A stretch of DNA of 64,000 nt from Acinetobacter radioresistens DSM 6976 = NBRC 102413 = CIP 103788 (GCF_006757745.1 NZ_AP019740.1:1612001-1676000); one strand, 5' to 3'; numbered from the stretch's first letter, positions 46,241 through 55,294 are shown. The notes: generated by a model from the letters alone, not told the origin. Made by a program: numbers and translations.

Positions 46241-47230
46241 ATGACACATTCAGCATTAAACCAATTAAAAAATTTGACTACCGTCGTGGCAGATACGGGC
46301 GACCTTGAAGCTATTCGCCAATTTCGTCCTCTGGATGCTACCACCAATCCTTCGTTAATCACCGCAGCAGCAGCTCAGCCGGAAAACAGGACATTAATCC
46401 AATCTGCTTTTGAACAGGCAAAGCAGGAAAACTTTACTGAAGATGCCCTGATTGAACGTACGATTGATATTTTAACAGTTAAATTGGGCGTTGAAATTTT
46501 AAAACTAGTAGAAGGTCGTGTATCTACGGAAGTTGATGCTTCTTTGTCATTTAGAACAGAAGCTACAGTTAAAAAGGCTCATGAACTGATTGAACTTTAT
46601 CAGCAGTATGGTATTGATAAAAAACGGGTACTGATCAAGATTGCCTCAACCTGGGAAGGGATACAGGCTGCCAGAATACTCGAAGCGGAAGGTATTCACT
46701 GTAATCTGACCCTGCTGTTTGGCCTGCATCAGGCTCAGGCATGTGCAGATGCCAAGGTTACTTTAATTTCACCATTTGTAGGTCGGATTCTGGACTGGTA
46801 CAAAAAGTCTGAAGGCGTGGAAAGCTATCCAACTGAGCGTGACCCCGGCGTGCAGTCTGTGAAAAAAATCTATTACTATTACAAACAGCAAGGGATACAG
46901 ACACAAGTTATGGGTGCCAGTTTCCGCAGTATTGACCAAGTGCTAGGTCTTGCTGGATGTGACCTGCTTACTATTGCCCCTTCTTTACTGAGCCAGCTTG
47001 AAGAAAACGACCGTGAAGTTCAGACAGCTCTAAGTATTGAACAAGCAAAACAGGCCGAACTGATTGAACGCCCGGCACAGACCCCAGAGAGCTTTGCCAG
47101 TGAACTGGACAAAGACCTTATGGCTTATCAGCTGCTTCTAGGCGGTATTGATGGCTTTATTAGTGCACGTCATCAGCTCAGTATCCAGTTACGCCAAATG
47201 TTTGGTATGGATGCTGAAATTAAGCCTTAA
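46241..47230 (+). CDS. tal: Transaldolase
   Basis: 329 aa TalB-type. TTVVADTGD, PLDATTNPSLI, catalytic Schiff-base Lys in VLIKIASTWEGIQAA, NLTLLFGLHQAQAC, SPFVGRILDWY. ATG 46241 chosen to match the family's start (MT...L..LT-TVVADTGD); a TTG at 46232 is in frame. Transfers dihydroxyacetone units in the non-oxidative pentose phosphate pathway. Terminator follows. Confidence 0.96.
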   Translation: MTHSALNQLKNLTTVVADTGDLEAIRQFRPLDATTNPSLITAAAAQPENRTLIQSAFEQAKQENFTEDALIERTIDILTVKLGVEILKLVEGRVSTEVDASLSFRTEATVKKAHELIELYQQYGIDKKRVLIKIASTWEGIQAARILEAEGIHCNLTLLFGLHQAQACADAKVTLISPFVGRILDWYKKSEGVESYPTERDPGVQSVKKIYYYYKQQGIQTQVMGASFRSIDQVLGLAGCDLLTIAPSLLSQLEENDREVQTALSIEQAKQAELIERPAQTPESFASELDKDLMAYQLLLGGIDGFISARHQLSIQLRQMFGMDAEIKP

Positions 47231-47255
47231 ATCTTGTTTCTCTGCATTTTTACTG

Positions 47256-47291
47256 ACCGCTTTTGGTTATAATAACCTCAAGCGGTTTTTT
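47256..47291 (+). terminator. Terminator after tal
   Basis: Nested stem: ACCGCTT (47256-47262)/AAGCGGT (47280-47286) enclosing GGTTAT/ATAACC, followed by TTTTTT. Confidence 0.85.
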
Positions 47292-47308
47292 ATTGCAGAG
47301 CATCGCCC

Positions 47309-47962
47309 GTGTTTGGTATTGCTGATCTGACCACCTATATTATTGGTACGGTCTTAATTATTCTTCTTCCCGGTCCTAACTCCTTATATGTTATGTCAAT
47401 TGCTTCCCGTTACGGTATTAAAGCCGGCTATCAGGGCGCTTTTGGTGTATTTGTAGGGGATGTTATTCTTATGTTTTGCACTGTACTCGGCGCAGCCTCC
47501 TTACTTTTGGCTTTTCCGTGGGTGTTTACAGTGGTGAAAGTTTTGGGAGCCTCATATTTAACCTATCTGGGATTTAAACTCCTTAAAGCGAGTATCAGTA
47601 CTTGGCGTAAAGCAGTTTATAACCGCCAGGTAGAAGCTGAGTTACAGACTATTTACCGTATTCGCCCTTTTCGAACAGCTTTAACCGTTAGCCTGCTCAA
47701 TCCTAAAGCCATACTCTTTTTTCTTTCTTTTTTTGTTCAGTTTATTGATCCTGATTATCCTCATCCTGCGCTCAGTTTTATGACCCTCGCTATTATTTTA
47801 CAGGTGACCAGCATGAGTTATCTGACCTTACTCATTTTTTCAGGTAGAAAACTTTCAGGCTTTTTTAGGCAGAGCCCGAAAATTAGTTCTGTCAGCGTGT
47901 TTCTGGTTGGTCTTTTATTTTTCAGTTTTGGAGTCAAGCTTGCTACTAGCAGTTTAACTTGA
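47309..47962 (+). CDS. LysE/RhtB-family amino-acid exporter (LeuE-like)
   Basis: 217 aa, about six membrane helices. Family signature LPGPNSLYVMSIASRYGIKAG (by its ends), GDVILMF and SLLNPKAILFFLSFFVQF. Closest in feel to E. coli LeuE. GTG start right after the tal terminator; SD weak (GAGCATCGCCC). Exports neutral amino acids; substrate inferred. Confidence 0.88.
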   Translation: MFGIADLTTYIIGTVLIILLPGPNSLYVMSIASRYGIKAGYQGAFGVFVGDVILMFCTVLGAASLLLAFPWVFTVVKVLGASYLTYLGFKLLKASISTWRKAVYNRQVEAELQTIYRIRPFRTALTVSLLNPKAILFFLSFFVQFIDPDYPHPALSFMTLAIILQVTSMSYLTLLIFSGRKLSGFFRQSPKISSVSVFLVGLLFFSFGVKLATSSLT

Positions 47963-48090
47963 GCACTTTCTCATATAGAGAATAATTGTTGATTCTTATC
48001 ATAAATAAACGTGAAAAATACTTTAAGCACTTATCTGACGAGCGTATGATGTCTGCATTTTAAACGATTTAATATAAACATTAATAAGTC

Positions 48091-49296
48091 ATGATGCAGA
48101 AAATCCTTGAGGACATTTCAATACCTGCCATTTTTGCAGGTTTCATTACTTTTCTGGTGGGCATTAGTGTTTCAGCAGTTCTGGTTATACAGGCTGCTCA
48201 GATTTTAGGTGCAACTTCAGAACAGATCAGTTCATGGTTCTGGGCGTTAGGTCTGGGAATTGGTATATCCGGTCTTTTCCTTTCATGGAAGTTTAAATAT
48301 CCGGTAGCAACCTCTTGGTCAACTGCAGGCTTGGCACTGATCATTGCAACAGGTAGCGGATATACCCTTTACGAGGCAATTGGTGCCTTTTTCATATGTG
48401 GCCTACTTACCGCAATCTTGGGTTTTTCAGGCGTATTCAAAAAAGCCCTGTCTTATATTCCTCAAAGTCTGACCAGTGCTATGCTGGCTGGAGTATTACT
48501 CAAATTTGGTATTGCACTTTTTGCCAGTCTGCAAACTAACTGGGGGTTTATTGTTTCTATTCTCGCGATTTATATACTCAGCAAGCGCATATGGCCACGC
48601 TATAGTATTGTGCTCACTGTAATCGGTGGTATAACAGTCTGTCCCCTATTTATGGAGTTTCATACGCCGGTCATACAATGGTCGTTAGCTCAACCCGTAT
48701 GGATGGCCCCTGAGTTTAGCTGGTCAGCGATTTTAGGACTGGCCTTTCCTCTTTTTGTTATCAACATGGCTTCGCAATATCTGCCGGGTATTGCCATGAT
48801 ACAGAGCTATGGATATAAACCGCATATTAATCAGTTGATTGGCTGGACAGGACTGTCACAAACACTACTCGCTCCTTTTGGTTGTTATAGTGTAAATATT
48901 GCAGCAATCAGTGCAGCAATCAGTCTGGATGATCAGGTTCATCCTGATCCTGCAAAACGCTATATTGCCGGTATGAGCTGTGGATTTTTTTACATTCTGG
49001 TAGGACTTTTTGCAGCCACACTGACTAGTTTACTGATGTCATTTCCACAGGTATTTATTACTGCGCTTGCCGGTATAGCCCTGTTTGGTACTATTGGTCA
49101 CAACATTGCTCTAGCTTTTCATGAGATAGAGGAACGAGAAGCAGCCCTGATGACCTTTTTATTTAGTGCATCAAGTGTACAGTTTTTAGGTATCGGCTCG
49201 GCATTTTGGGGTCTGACTTTTGGTATAATCGTTATGTTGGTCTTTAAATTTAAAACCAAAATAAAAGTTACTAAAGCTCGGTACACAGCAGACTAA
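48091..49296 (+). CDS. benE: BenE-family benzoate/H+ symporter-like transporter
   Basis: 401 aa, about twelve membrane helices. N-terminal IPAIFAGFITFLVGISVSAV, TSWSTAGLALI, AMLAGVLLKFG and NMASQYLPGIAMIQSYGYKP (20 residues) fit BenE. No ben catabolic gene is adjacent, so the substrate may differ from benzoate. The last four bases overlap the end of the convergent SMR gene. Confidence 0.88.
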   Translation: MMQKILEDISIPAIFAGFITFLVGISVSAVLVIQAAQILGATSEQISSWFWALGLGIGISGLFLSWKFKYPVATSWSTAGLALIIATGSGYTLYEAIGAFFICGLLTAILGFSGVFKKALSYIPQSLTSAMLAGVLLKFGIALFASLQTNWGFIVSILAIYILSKRIWPRYSIVLTVIGGITVCPLFMEFHTPVIQWSLAQPVWMAPEFSWSAILGLAFPLFVINMASQYLPGIAMIQSYGYKPHINQLIGWTGLSQTLLAPFGCYSVNIAAISAAISLDDQVHPDPAKRYIAGMSCGFFYILVGLFAATLTSLLMSFPQVFITALAGIALFGTIGHNIALAFHEIEEREAALMTFLFSASSVQFLGIGSAFWGLTFGIIVMLVFKFKTKIKVTKARYTAD

Positions 49297-49637
49297 TGAC
49301 CAACACTTGAAGAAAAAAGATTAATTACCAGTACACCGCCAATAATCATACTAATACCAATGATTGCGGCGGAGTCTAAAGACTGCTTGAAAAAGAATAT
49401 GCCAATAAATGCAGTCAATACAATACCGACACCACCCCATATGGCATAAGCAATACCGATAGGGATAACTTTAGTGACTTGAGATAACAGATAAAAGGAT
49501 AAAATATAAAACAATACCATAGCAAAAGTCGGGCCTAATTTGGTAAAACCCTTAGATGTAACCAAAAATGTAGTACCAATGACTTCAGAGATTATGGCTA
49601 TAGCTAGCAATAAATAAGAAAGAAATACTGGATTCAC
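49293..49637 (-). CDS. Small multidrug resistance (SMR/EmrE-like) transporter
   Basis: 114 aa with four helices. Essential membrane Glu18 in AIIISE-type context (AIAIISEVIGTTFLV), PIGIAYAIWGGVGIVL and the C-terminal GVLVINLFSSS. Drug/H+ antiporter of quaternary ammonium compounds; related to AbeS of A. baumannii but from memory not the same protein. RDD gene lies 24 bases upstream on the same strand. Confidence 0.9.
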   Translation of the reverse strand: MNPVFLSYLLLAIAIISEVIGTTFLVTSKGFTKLGPTFAMVLFYILSFYLLSQVTKVIPIGIAYAIWGGVGIVLTAFIGIFFFKQSLDSAAIIGISMIIGGVLVINLFSSSVGH

Positions 49638-49661
49638 CCATATTTACTCATTAAAAATATT

Positions 49662-50105
49662 TTAGATTTCACGCACTACCACACTTTTGGCCATTTTATC
49701 ATGCCATCCCTGCTTTTTAGGATCAAAAGCTATCCAGATCAGACCAATAAGAAAAACCAGAGTAGCGGGTATATAACCAATATAGCGTAATATACTTTGT
49801 CCTAAAGTGAGTTTATTTCCCGTTTTTTCATCTAGAACCTTTAAGCGCATTAACATTTTGCCAGGCGTAGCCGCAGCAAATAGCCAGAACAGTACACTAT
49901 AGAATATAGGAAAAATATAATTCATGAGTATGTCAAAATATAAGTTTTGTGGCTGATCACTTAACCCGGTAGCAAAGATCAAATCAAAATCCCCTGCATA
50001 GAAAATCCATGCAGCTGGAATAATGGCTAAAAACATAATTAGAGCATCTATAATAGTGGCGCCAAATCTGACCCAAAAACCGGCATACTCATATTTATAA
50101 GACAT
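49662..50105 (-). CDS. RDD-family membrane protein
   Basis: 147 aa. Domain start YEYAGFWVRFGATIIDALI with the Arg and Asp that define RDD, then FWLFAAATPGKMLMRLKVLD and a final membrane helix before KKQGWHDKMAKSVVV. Family function is mostly unknown (some are Na+/H+ antiporter-like). AGGAGAA lies before ATG. Probably co-transcribed with the SMR gene. Confidence 0.88.
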   Translation of the reverse strand: MSYKYEYAGFWVRFGATIIDALIMFLAIIPAAWIFYAGDFDLIFATGLSDQPQNLYFDILMNYIFPIFYSVLFWLFAAATPGKMLMRLKVLDEKTGNKLTLGQSILRYIGYIPATLVFLIGLIWIAFDPKKQGWHDKMAKSVVVREI

Positions 50106-50230
50106 TTAGGCATTCTCCTTATATTTCAAATTTATAAGAATATAAATAATAAGTTTTATCCTAAAGGATAAATGCCTTTTTTCAAAGAATTGCAGAATAT
50201 AACAATTAATTTTGTTATGAGGCTGCTATA

Positions 50231-50257
50231 AAAAAAGCATCCGAAGATGCTTTTTTC
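50231..50257. terminator. Symmetrical terminator
   Basis: AAAAAAGCATC (50231-50241), CGAA tetraloop, GATGCTTTTTT (50246-50256): perfect, with T6 on either strand. It lies 14 bases after the stop of the 28-aa minus-strand ORF. Confidence 0.88.
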
Positions 50258-50269
50258 TCTAAAATACTG

Positions 50270-50356
50270 CTAATTAAACATCTGACCAAACGCATATATA
50301 ACGATCATAAGCAGAAAGGCAGATGAAGAAGTTAATAATAATTCTAAAGCGTCCAT
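50270..50356 (-). CDS. Tiny predicted membrane peptide (28 aa)
   Basis: 28 codons, starting MDALELLLTSSSAFLLM and ending AFGQMFN. One hydrophobic helix over most of its length, acidic N-terminus. Support for coding: AAGGTGG 4 bases upstream of ATG (50356), stop at 50270, and a strong terminator immediately after. It resembles in size and shape helper peptides such as KdpF, CydX or AcrZ but I do not recognise it. Start and stop read directly from the sequence. Confidence 0.55.
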   Translation of the reverse strand: MDALELLLTSSSAFLLMIVIYAFGQMFN

Positions 50357-50742
50357 AGTCCACCTTTTTCTTTGAAGTGGTATATTTTTTATACAGCACT
50401 ACTTTCTCATAATCAATAACAAAAAGTGACAATATATTTCAATTATCTTATAAAGATTCTTATATTTGCTTATTTACCACCTTAATTTTTTCATAATTTT
50501 TATAAATATCTCTATTTCTTAAACTTAATCTAAAAAAATATTTAAATTAGTCTTTATTAATTCTTACTGTCATATTGTAAATATATATGTCTATCTAAAA
50601 ATAAATTACTTTTTATTTTAAAAAATCTATTTTGCTTTTATTAAAGATAATATCTCCTTTATTAAGAGCATTAAAATATTGCTCAAATTATTTTAAATTT
50701 TCTTTTTACTCCTTTGATAAAAAATTTTTCTTTGCTCTGATT
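50357..50742. other. AT-rich stretch without supported gene
   Basis: Very AT-rich. A 65-codon plus-strand ORF (50632-50829) is Phe/Leu/Lys-biased and runs antisense into the 125-aa gene; not credible. The promoter of the 28-aa peptide gene should lie at 50360-50450. Confidence 0.55.
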
Positions 50743-51120
50743 TTATTTTACTTTATTACCTGGGGAGAAATGATTAAGGATTGCCTCTGCATGATCATAC
50801 TTTTTCTTAGATTTCAGATTTTGATCTAAAGGACTGGATTTAATCACTTCAATTAATTTCGCTAGCCATATTACAAACTCTTGGCTATCTAAACGGTCAG
50901 GAATACAGCTAAAATCAGTTTTTCCCAAGCTATTAGATGATATAAGTTCCATTTTGCTCAGGTCTTCATAATTTATTGGTAATTTGATAAATAACTTTTT
51001 GTCTTTTTCTAGTAGTTTCAATAAAAGTGCATTCAGATCTCCCAATGGATCAAAAGAGAATCCCTTTTCTTTACTTACACTTAAATAGATATTTTTAGCT
51101 ATACGCAAGTTACGGCTCAT
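50743..51120 (-). CDS. Hypothetical protein (125 aa)
   Basis: Not recognised. Soluble, charged, mostly helical with Lys/Leu-rich segments (LGDLNALLLKLLEKDKKLF, LPINYEDLSKMELISS, FVIWLAKLIEVI). No signal peptide or Cys motif beyond one CIPDR. AAGGACT lies 4-8 bases before ATG, which supports coding. It sits alone in AT-rich DNA and may be an accessory gene. Confidence 0.6.
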   Translation of the reverse strand: MSRNLRIAKNIYLSVSKEKGFSFDPLGDLNALLLKLLEKDKKLFIKLPINYEDLSKMELISSNSLGKTDFSCIPDRLDSQEFVIWLAKLIEVIKSSPLDQNLKSKKKYDHAEAILNHFSPGNKVK

Positions 51121-51338
51121 AGTAGTCCTTTTTATTTCAGAACATGAAATAAAGTTACTATGTTTAAAGGTAATAAAAAATTTAGGTTTAACGTATTGAA
51201 TGCTATGAAGTGTACCTAGCGTAACTACATGGTTCTAAAAATCCATTAAAGCAATTCTTGTTTGATGCTATTGAAAGTTTAAGTGAAGAGTATAGCGTTT
51301 ATGTATTCTAAATATATTGTGTAATTTAATTAATAACT

Positions 51339-51383
51339 AAAAGATAGATAACCTTGTTTTGTACCAAAGGTTAACTATCTTTT
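51339..51383 (-). terminator. Terminator-like hairpin after the 37-aa ORF
   Basis: AAAAGATAGATAACC (51339-51353) pairs with GGTTAACTATCTTTT (51369-51383) with one mismatch. It lies 14 bases past the stop of the minus-strand small ORF; the stem itself ends in T4. Confidence 0.6.
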
Positions 51384-51397
51384 CAGCTAATTCATAG

Positions 51398-51511
51398 TCA
51401 AGAAGGATGTATAAAATAAAAATTGACTACCAATATTATGAGTAAAATAATTGCAGCTACGAGATAGGCATTGATTGTATTGAAACTCTTGATAAACTTT
51501 AAAATATTCAT
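51398..51511 (-). CDS. Tiny predicted membrane peptide (37 aa)
   Basis: 37 codons: basic N-terminus MNILKFIKSFNTINAY then a strongly hydrophobic helix (LVAAIILLIILVVNFYF) and a short IHPS end; this is the N-in single-pass pattern. Followed by a 15-base-arm hairpin. SD is weak (AAAAGA before ATG at 51511), so coding is less certain than for the 28-aa ORF. Could also be a type I toxin-like peptide; no antisense partner was identified. Confidence 0.45.
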   Translation of the reverse strand: MNILKFIKSFNTINAYLVAAIILLIILVVNFYFIHPS

Positions 51512-51815
51512 AATCTTTTAATTTTACATACACTTATTTGTAACCAATATTTTAACAAATGGTAAAATAATGTATCAAGCTTTTATAATTTTTAGGAGAG
51601 AGTATGGCTATTTTTTAGCCTCAAAGATATAAAAATACAATCTTTAAAATTAAAGAACCTTAAAAATTAAAGTGTATATTTTTTATCACAGAGTAGTGAA
51701 TTAACTTTTCCCAAATTAAGTAGTTATAATTTCCTAATATTCTTGTTGTCAGCGATTTAATATAATAAACAAAACGATAAGCCAAACTTTTCACTTTATA
51801 AAAGGACATAATATT
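51512..51815. other. AT-rich region upstream of the universal stress protein gene
   Basis: No supported gene. It contains TATAAT (51584-51589), a strong AGGAGAG (51594-51600) and ATG at 51604 opening only a four-codon ORF (ATG GCT ATT TTT TAG), with GGCTA/TAGCC forming a small hairpin over it. The usp promoter lies in 51700-51800. Confidence 0.5.
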
Positions 51816-52259
51816 ATGATATATCAAAATATTTTAGCACCCATTGATGGTTCTTCAGTCTCTATGGCAGCAGTAAAGCATGCGATTACACTTGCTAAAA
51901 CATTTCAATGTCAGCTTTCAATTATCAGTATTGTTGCGGTTGACCCTTTCAAAGGAATTGATTTTTATAGTGCCTTACCTAATTTAAAAGATTACTATCT
52001 GGCCGCTAAGGCCGAGGCAGAAAAGCTACTAGATGAAGTAAATCAATTATGTATTGAACAGAATGTAAAGGCCGATACGCGTGTTGTTATGGGTGAAATA
52101 CCGTCAGTTGGCATACTTAAAATAGCCGCAGAAGTAAAAGCTGATCTGATTGTAATGGGTTCTCATGGACATAAGGGACTACAAAAATATATGCTCGGCA
52201 GTGTAGCGCAAGAAGTTCTCACCAATACTGAAACGCAAGTGATGATTGTTAAACAGTAA
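51816..52259 (+). CDS. Universal stress protein UspA-family
   Basis: 147 aa single Usp domain. Starts YQNILAPIDGSSVSMAA; ATP-binding type motif VMGSHGHKGLQKYMLGSVAQ (20 residues; G-2x-G-9x-GS), so probably ATP-binding like MJ0577. AAAGGACAT before ATG. Monocistronic, hairpin after stop. Confidence 0.93.
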   Translation: MIYQNILAPIDGSSVSMAAVKHAITLAKTFQCQLSIISIVAVDPFKGIDFYSALPNLKDYYLAAKAEAEKLLDEVNQLCIEQNVKADTRVVMGEIPSVGILKIAAEVKADLIVMGSHGHKGLQKYMLGSVAQEVLTNTETQVMIVKQ

Positions 52260-52325
52260 TATCTTAAATTATAATAATTTTTTCTAAAATCTTGCTAAGG
52301 CTATATTATTTATATTTACTATAAA

Positions 52326-52362
52326 ATGATGCTCCGGCAGTGCAACACATCCGGAGCATCAT
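52326..52362. terminator. Hairpin between convergent usp and pepN
   Basis: ATGATGCTCCGG (52326-52337) and CCGGAGCATCAT (52351-52362), perfect 12-base stem. T-run is weak (ATTTTAT on the minus side), so likely a pepN terminator with less certainty. Confidence 0.65.
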
Positions 52363-52380
52363 AATTACACATAATCCACT

Positions 52381-54987
52381 TTATATATTAAGCATGCTGC
52401 TTAAAGTTTCAGATACGTTTTTAGATTTAACCCGTCCCTTAAGCTGCTGTAAAGTAGCCTGAACCTGAGTACGTTGCGGCTCAGCCAGTGTATACCACCG
52501 TGACAACGACTGAAGCAGACGAGAGCCTACAATCGGATTTTTCTCATCTAAATAAGCTGCGAGGTCTACTAGATAATCTACACCAAAACTCCAGGTATTG
52601 ACCGGATTTGCATTTAGACCGCCGCTGACCGAACGGATCCGGTTAGGTGTACCTAAATCATAATCTGCATGGGAGGTCAAATAACGTAAAGTCTCTTCAG
52701 TGGCTTTTGGATGAGCTGCCTGCACCATAAACCATTGATCCAAAGACAAGGCTTCATCTTTAAATCGATTATAGTAATCCTGAAGTATTTCCTGTGCCTG
52801 CGGTGCATCATGCCAGACCAGCACACGTAAAGCGCCCAGACGCTCAGACATATTATGCGTATTTTGATACTGCTCACCTGCCCATGCAAATGCCAGCTCG
52901 TCACCTTGACGAGCCATCATCATCAACATGATATTTTTTAGTGCACGCTCTCCCATAGCTTGAGAAAAGTCCTGCTGTAAATCAGGATTAAGTGCCTGAT
53001 ATGTCTCTTGCCAGAATGAACCCAATTCACGGGCCAGTTCATTCAGTAAGGCTTCACGGCGCTCCTGAATAATGACCGGATTATAATCATGATCTATACG
53101 GCTACCCAGATAGTTTTCACTCGGCACATCGAGCAGTCGCGAAGCAAGTAACGGATCTTTCTGTACCATATCTGGCAGAGTATGGCGAATAGCCTCAATA
53201 TAGATGTCGACCTGATGATTATCCAGCAAAATACGCTCAAGTAAGGTCTGGGTAGCTTGCCACTGGTTAAAGCCGTTAGTTTCATGCTGAATCAGAAAAG
53301 CCAGATCAGCATCGGAATAATCAAATTTCAAATTTACTGGCGCAGAGAAATTTCGCAGCAATGAGACAACCGGTTTTTCAGGAATATGGCTAATCTCAAT
53401 CGAAGCTGTATCCTGATCAAACAGATAAACCCCATCTTTTACCTGATCTACAAATAGATCCGGAGATTGCAGTGTGTACTGCTCCCCTGTTTTCTGGTTA
53501 AAAAGCGCCAACGCGACTGGAATTGGAACTGATTTCAGGTTCAGATATTTTACGTTCGGCTTTATACTTTGCTTAAAGTTTAAACGGTAGGTTTGGGTTA
53601 TACTGTTATATTCACCCTGTACCTCAAGTGTTGGTGTGCCGGGCTGGTTATACCACGTCAAAAATGCAGACAGATCTACACCTGAACCGGCAGTTAGCGC
53701 TGCAATCCAGTCTTCCACAGTAACAGCTTGACCATCATGACGTTTAAAGTACTCATCTGTTCCCAGACGGAATTTTTCTTTACCCAGCAAGGTTGCCATC
53801 ATACGGTTAATTTCTGCCCCCTTTTCATATACGGTGTCAGTATAAAAATTATTAATTTCCACAAAATGGTCTGGACGTGGTGGATGTGACAATGGGCCCG
53901 CATCTTCAGGAAACTGATGCGATTTCAGTACAGCCACGTCATCAATTCGCTGTACAGCAGCAGACTGTAAATCTTCAGAGAAAGACTGGTCACGGAATAC
54001 AGTTAAACCTTCTTTCAAACAGAGCTGAAACCAGTCACGACAGGTAATCCGGTTACCTGTCCAGTTGTGGAAATATTCATGGGCAATCACAGATTGCACC
54101 CGCATAATTGCAGCATCTGTGGTGTACTCTTCATCGGCCAGTACACAGGAAGTATTGAAAATATTCAAACCTTTATTTTCCATAGCCCCCATATTGAACT
54201 GGCTAACCGCCACAATCATATAGTTATCGAGATCATAGGCACGGCCGTAATGCTCTTCATCCCAGCGCATAGAATGCTTCAATGCTTCCATCGCAATATG
54301 GCACTTTGGAATATCTTTCTCTATAGCATAAATCTCAAGTGCAACATCTCGTCCTTCCGAGGTCACATAACGGTCTTTCAGAACTGCCAGATCACCAATT
54401 ACGCAGGCAAATAAATAACTTGGTTTCTTGGTCGGGTCCTCCCAGATCGCGTAATGACGCTCTTCACCTGCTTCTCCGGTTTCAAGCAGGTTGCCATTAG
54501 CCAGTAGAACCGGATACTTTTTATCGGCTTCAACCCGTGTAGTAAAGACAGATAAAACATCTGGGCGGTCGGGATAATAAGTAATCTTGCGAAAACCTTC
54601 TGGTTCATTCTGGGTTACAAAGAGGTTGCCGGCTTTATAAAGACCCTCAAGCTGAGTATTACTTTCCGGATGAATAATTACACTGATCTGCAATGTAACC
54701 GTATCTGGTGCGTTTGAAATAGTCAGCTGTTCAGTATCTTGGTGATAGTCATCTGCTGAAAGCAGTTGGTCATTCATTTGAATCGATTTTAATTCCAGAT
54801 CACGGCCTAAAAGTATCAGGTCACCTGCCGTTTGGCGTTGCACCACAAGAATTGAGTCAACCTGCGTATAATCATCATAGACCTGAATATCTAGCTGAAC
54901 ACTTTCAACCAGAAAAGCAGGCTTTTGATAATCTTTCAGATAGACCGTCTGGGTATCCTGAACAGGAGGTTGTGCTGCAATATTCAT
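52381..54987 (-). CDS. pepN: Aminopeptidase N
   Basis: 868 aa M1 metallopeptidase. Substrate-recognition GAMENKG, zinc site VIAHEYFHNWTGN with the second Glu in LKEGLTVFRDQ, catalytic Tyr in FYTDTVYEKGAEI, and the DUF3458 Ig-like and ARM C-terminal domains. Cytoplasmic broad-specificity aminopeptidase. No signal peptide. AGGAATAGCT before ATG. Confidence 0.96.
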   Translation of the reverse strand: MNIAAQPPVQDTQTVYLKDYQKPAFLVESVQLDIQVYDDYTQVDSILVVQRQTAGDLILLGRDLELKSIQMNDQLLSADDYHQDTEQLTISNAPDTVTLQISVIIHPESNTQLEGLYKAGNLFVTQNEPEGFRKITYYPDRPDVLSVFTTRVEADKKYPVLLANGNLLETGEAGEERHYAIWEDPTKKPSYLFACVIGDLAVLKDRYVTSEGRDVALEIYAIEKDIPKCHIAMEALKHSMRWDEEHYGRAYDLDNYMIVAVSQFNMGAMENKGLNIFNTSCVLADEEYTTDAAIMRVQSVIAHEYFHNWTGNRITCRDWFQLCLKEGLTVFRDQSFSEDLQSAAVQRIDDVAVLKSHQFPEDAGPLSHPPRPDHFVEINNFYTDTVYEKGAEINRMMATLLGKEKFRLGTDEYFKRHDGQAVTVEDWIAALTAGSGVDLSAFLTWYNQPGTPTLEVQGEYNSITQTYRLNFKQSIKPNVKYLNLKSVPIPVALALFNQKTGEQYTLQSPDLFVDQVKDGVYLFDQDTASIEISHIPEKPVVSLLRNFSAPVNLKFDYSDADLAFLIQHETNGFNQWQATQTLLERILLDNHQVDIYIEAIRHTLPDMVQKDPLLASRLLDVPSENYLGSRIDHDYNPVIIQERREALLNELARELGSFWQETYQALNPDLQQDFSQAMGERALKNIMLMMMARQGDELAFAWAGEQYQNTHNMSERLGALRVLVWHDAPQAQEILQDYYNRFKDEALSLDQWFMVQAAHPKATEETLRYLTSHADYDLGTPNRIRSVSGGLNANPVNTWSFGVDYLVDLAAYLDEKNPIVGSRLLQSLSRWYTLAEPQRTQVQATLQQLKGRVKSKNVSETLSSMLNI

Positions 54988-55042
54988 AGCTATTCCTTTT
55001 TTGACCGTATATCGGATCAGATCATTTTTATCAATACTTTTA

Positions 55043-55291
55043 TCATACGCTGAACTTTAAACATATAGATACTCTATTCAACTTATGTAAGGCATGATTC
55101 AAGCTTTTCAATTCCTGAATGTCCAGTATTTGAGTAAATGAATATATAACTGATATCGTATTTATAGAAATATCTTTCAACCTTTGAATTAAAAGACCTG
55201 AAAGAATATCTCTACAAGTTTCGGCACCTTTTTCAGACAGGCTTGATATAATTCGTGCGAGCATCAGGCGATCGATTTTTGGAAAAAACAC
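55043..55291 (-). CDS. Possible small protein (82 aa)
   Basis: GTG-start ORF of helical, Leu/Ile/Ser-rich composition (IISSLSEKGAETCRDILSG, LIQRLKDISINTISVIYS). It occupies the pepN/zinc-knuckle gene intergenic space and starts 3 bases from the divergent ATG at 55295. No good SD; composition is protein-like rather than random AT, but the pepN promoter must also lie here. Treat as unproven. Confidence 0.3.
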   Translation of the reverse strand: MFFPKIDRLMLARIISSLSEKGAETCRDILSGLLIQRLKDISINTISVIYSFTQILDIQELKSLNHALHKLNRVSICLKFSV

Positions 55292-55294
55292 GGC

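Noticed and set aside
49293..49637. Naming the SMR transporter abeS
   Set aside because: Sequence is related, but several segments differ from AbeS as I remember it; left as SMR family.
50632..50829. 65-codon plus-strand ORF
   Set aside because: Low-complexity Phe/Leu-rich translation, no SD, antisense to the end of the better supported 125-aa gene.
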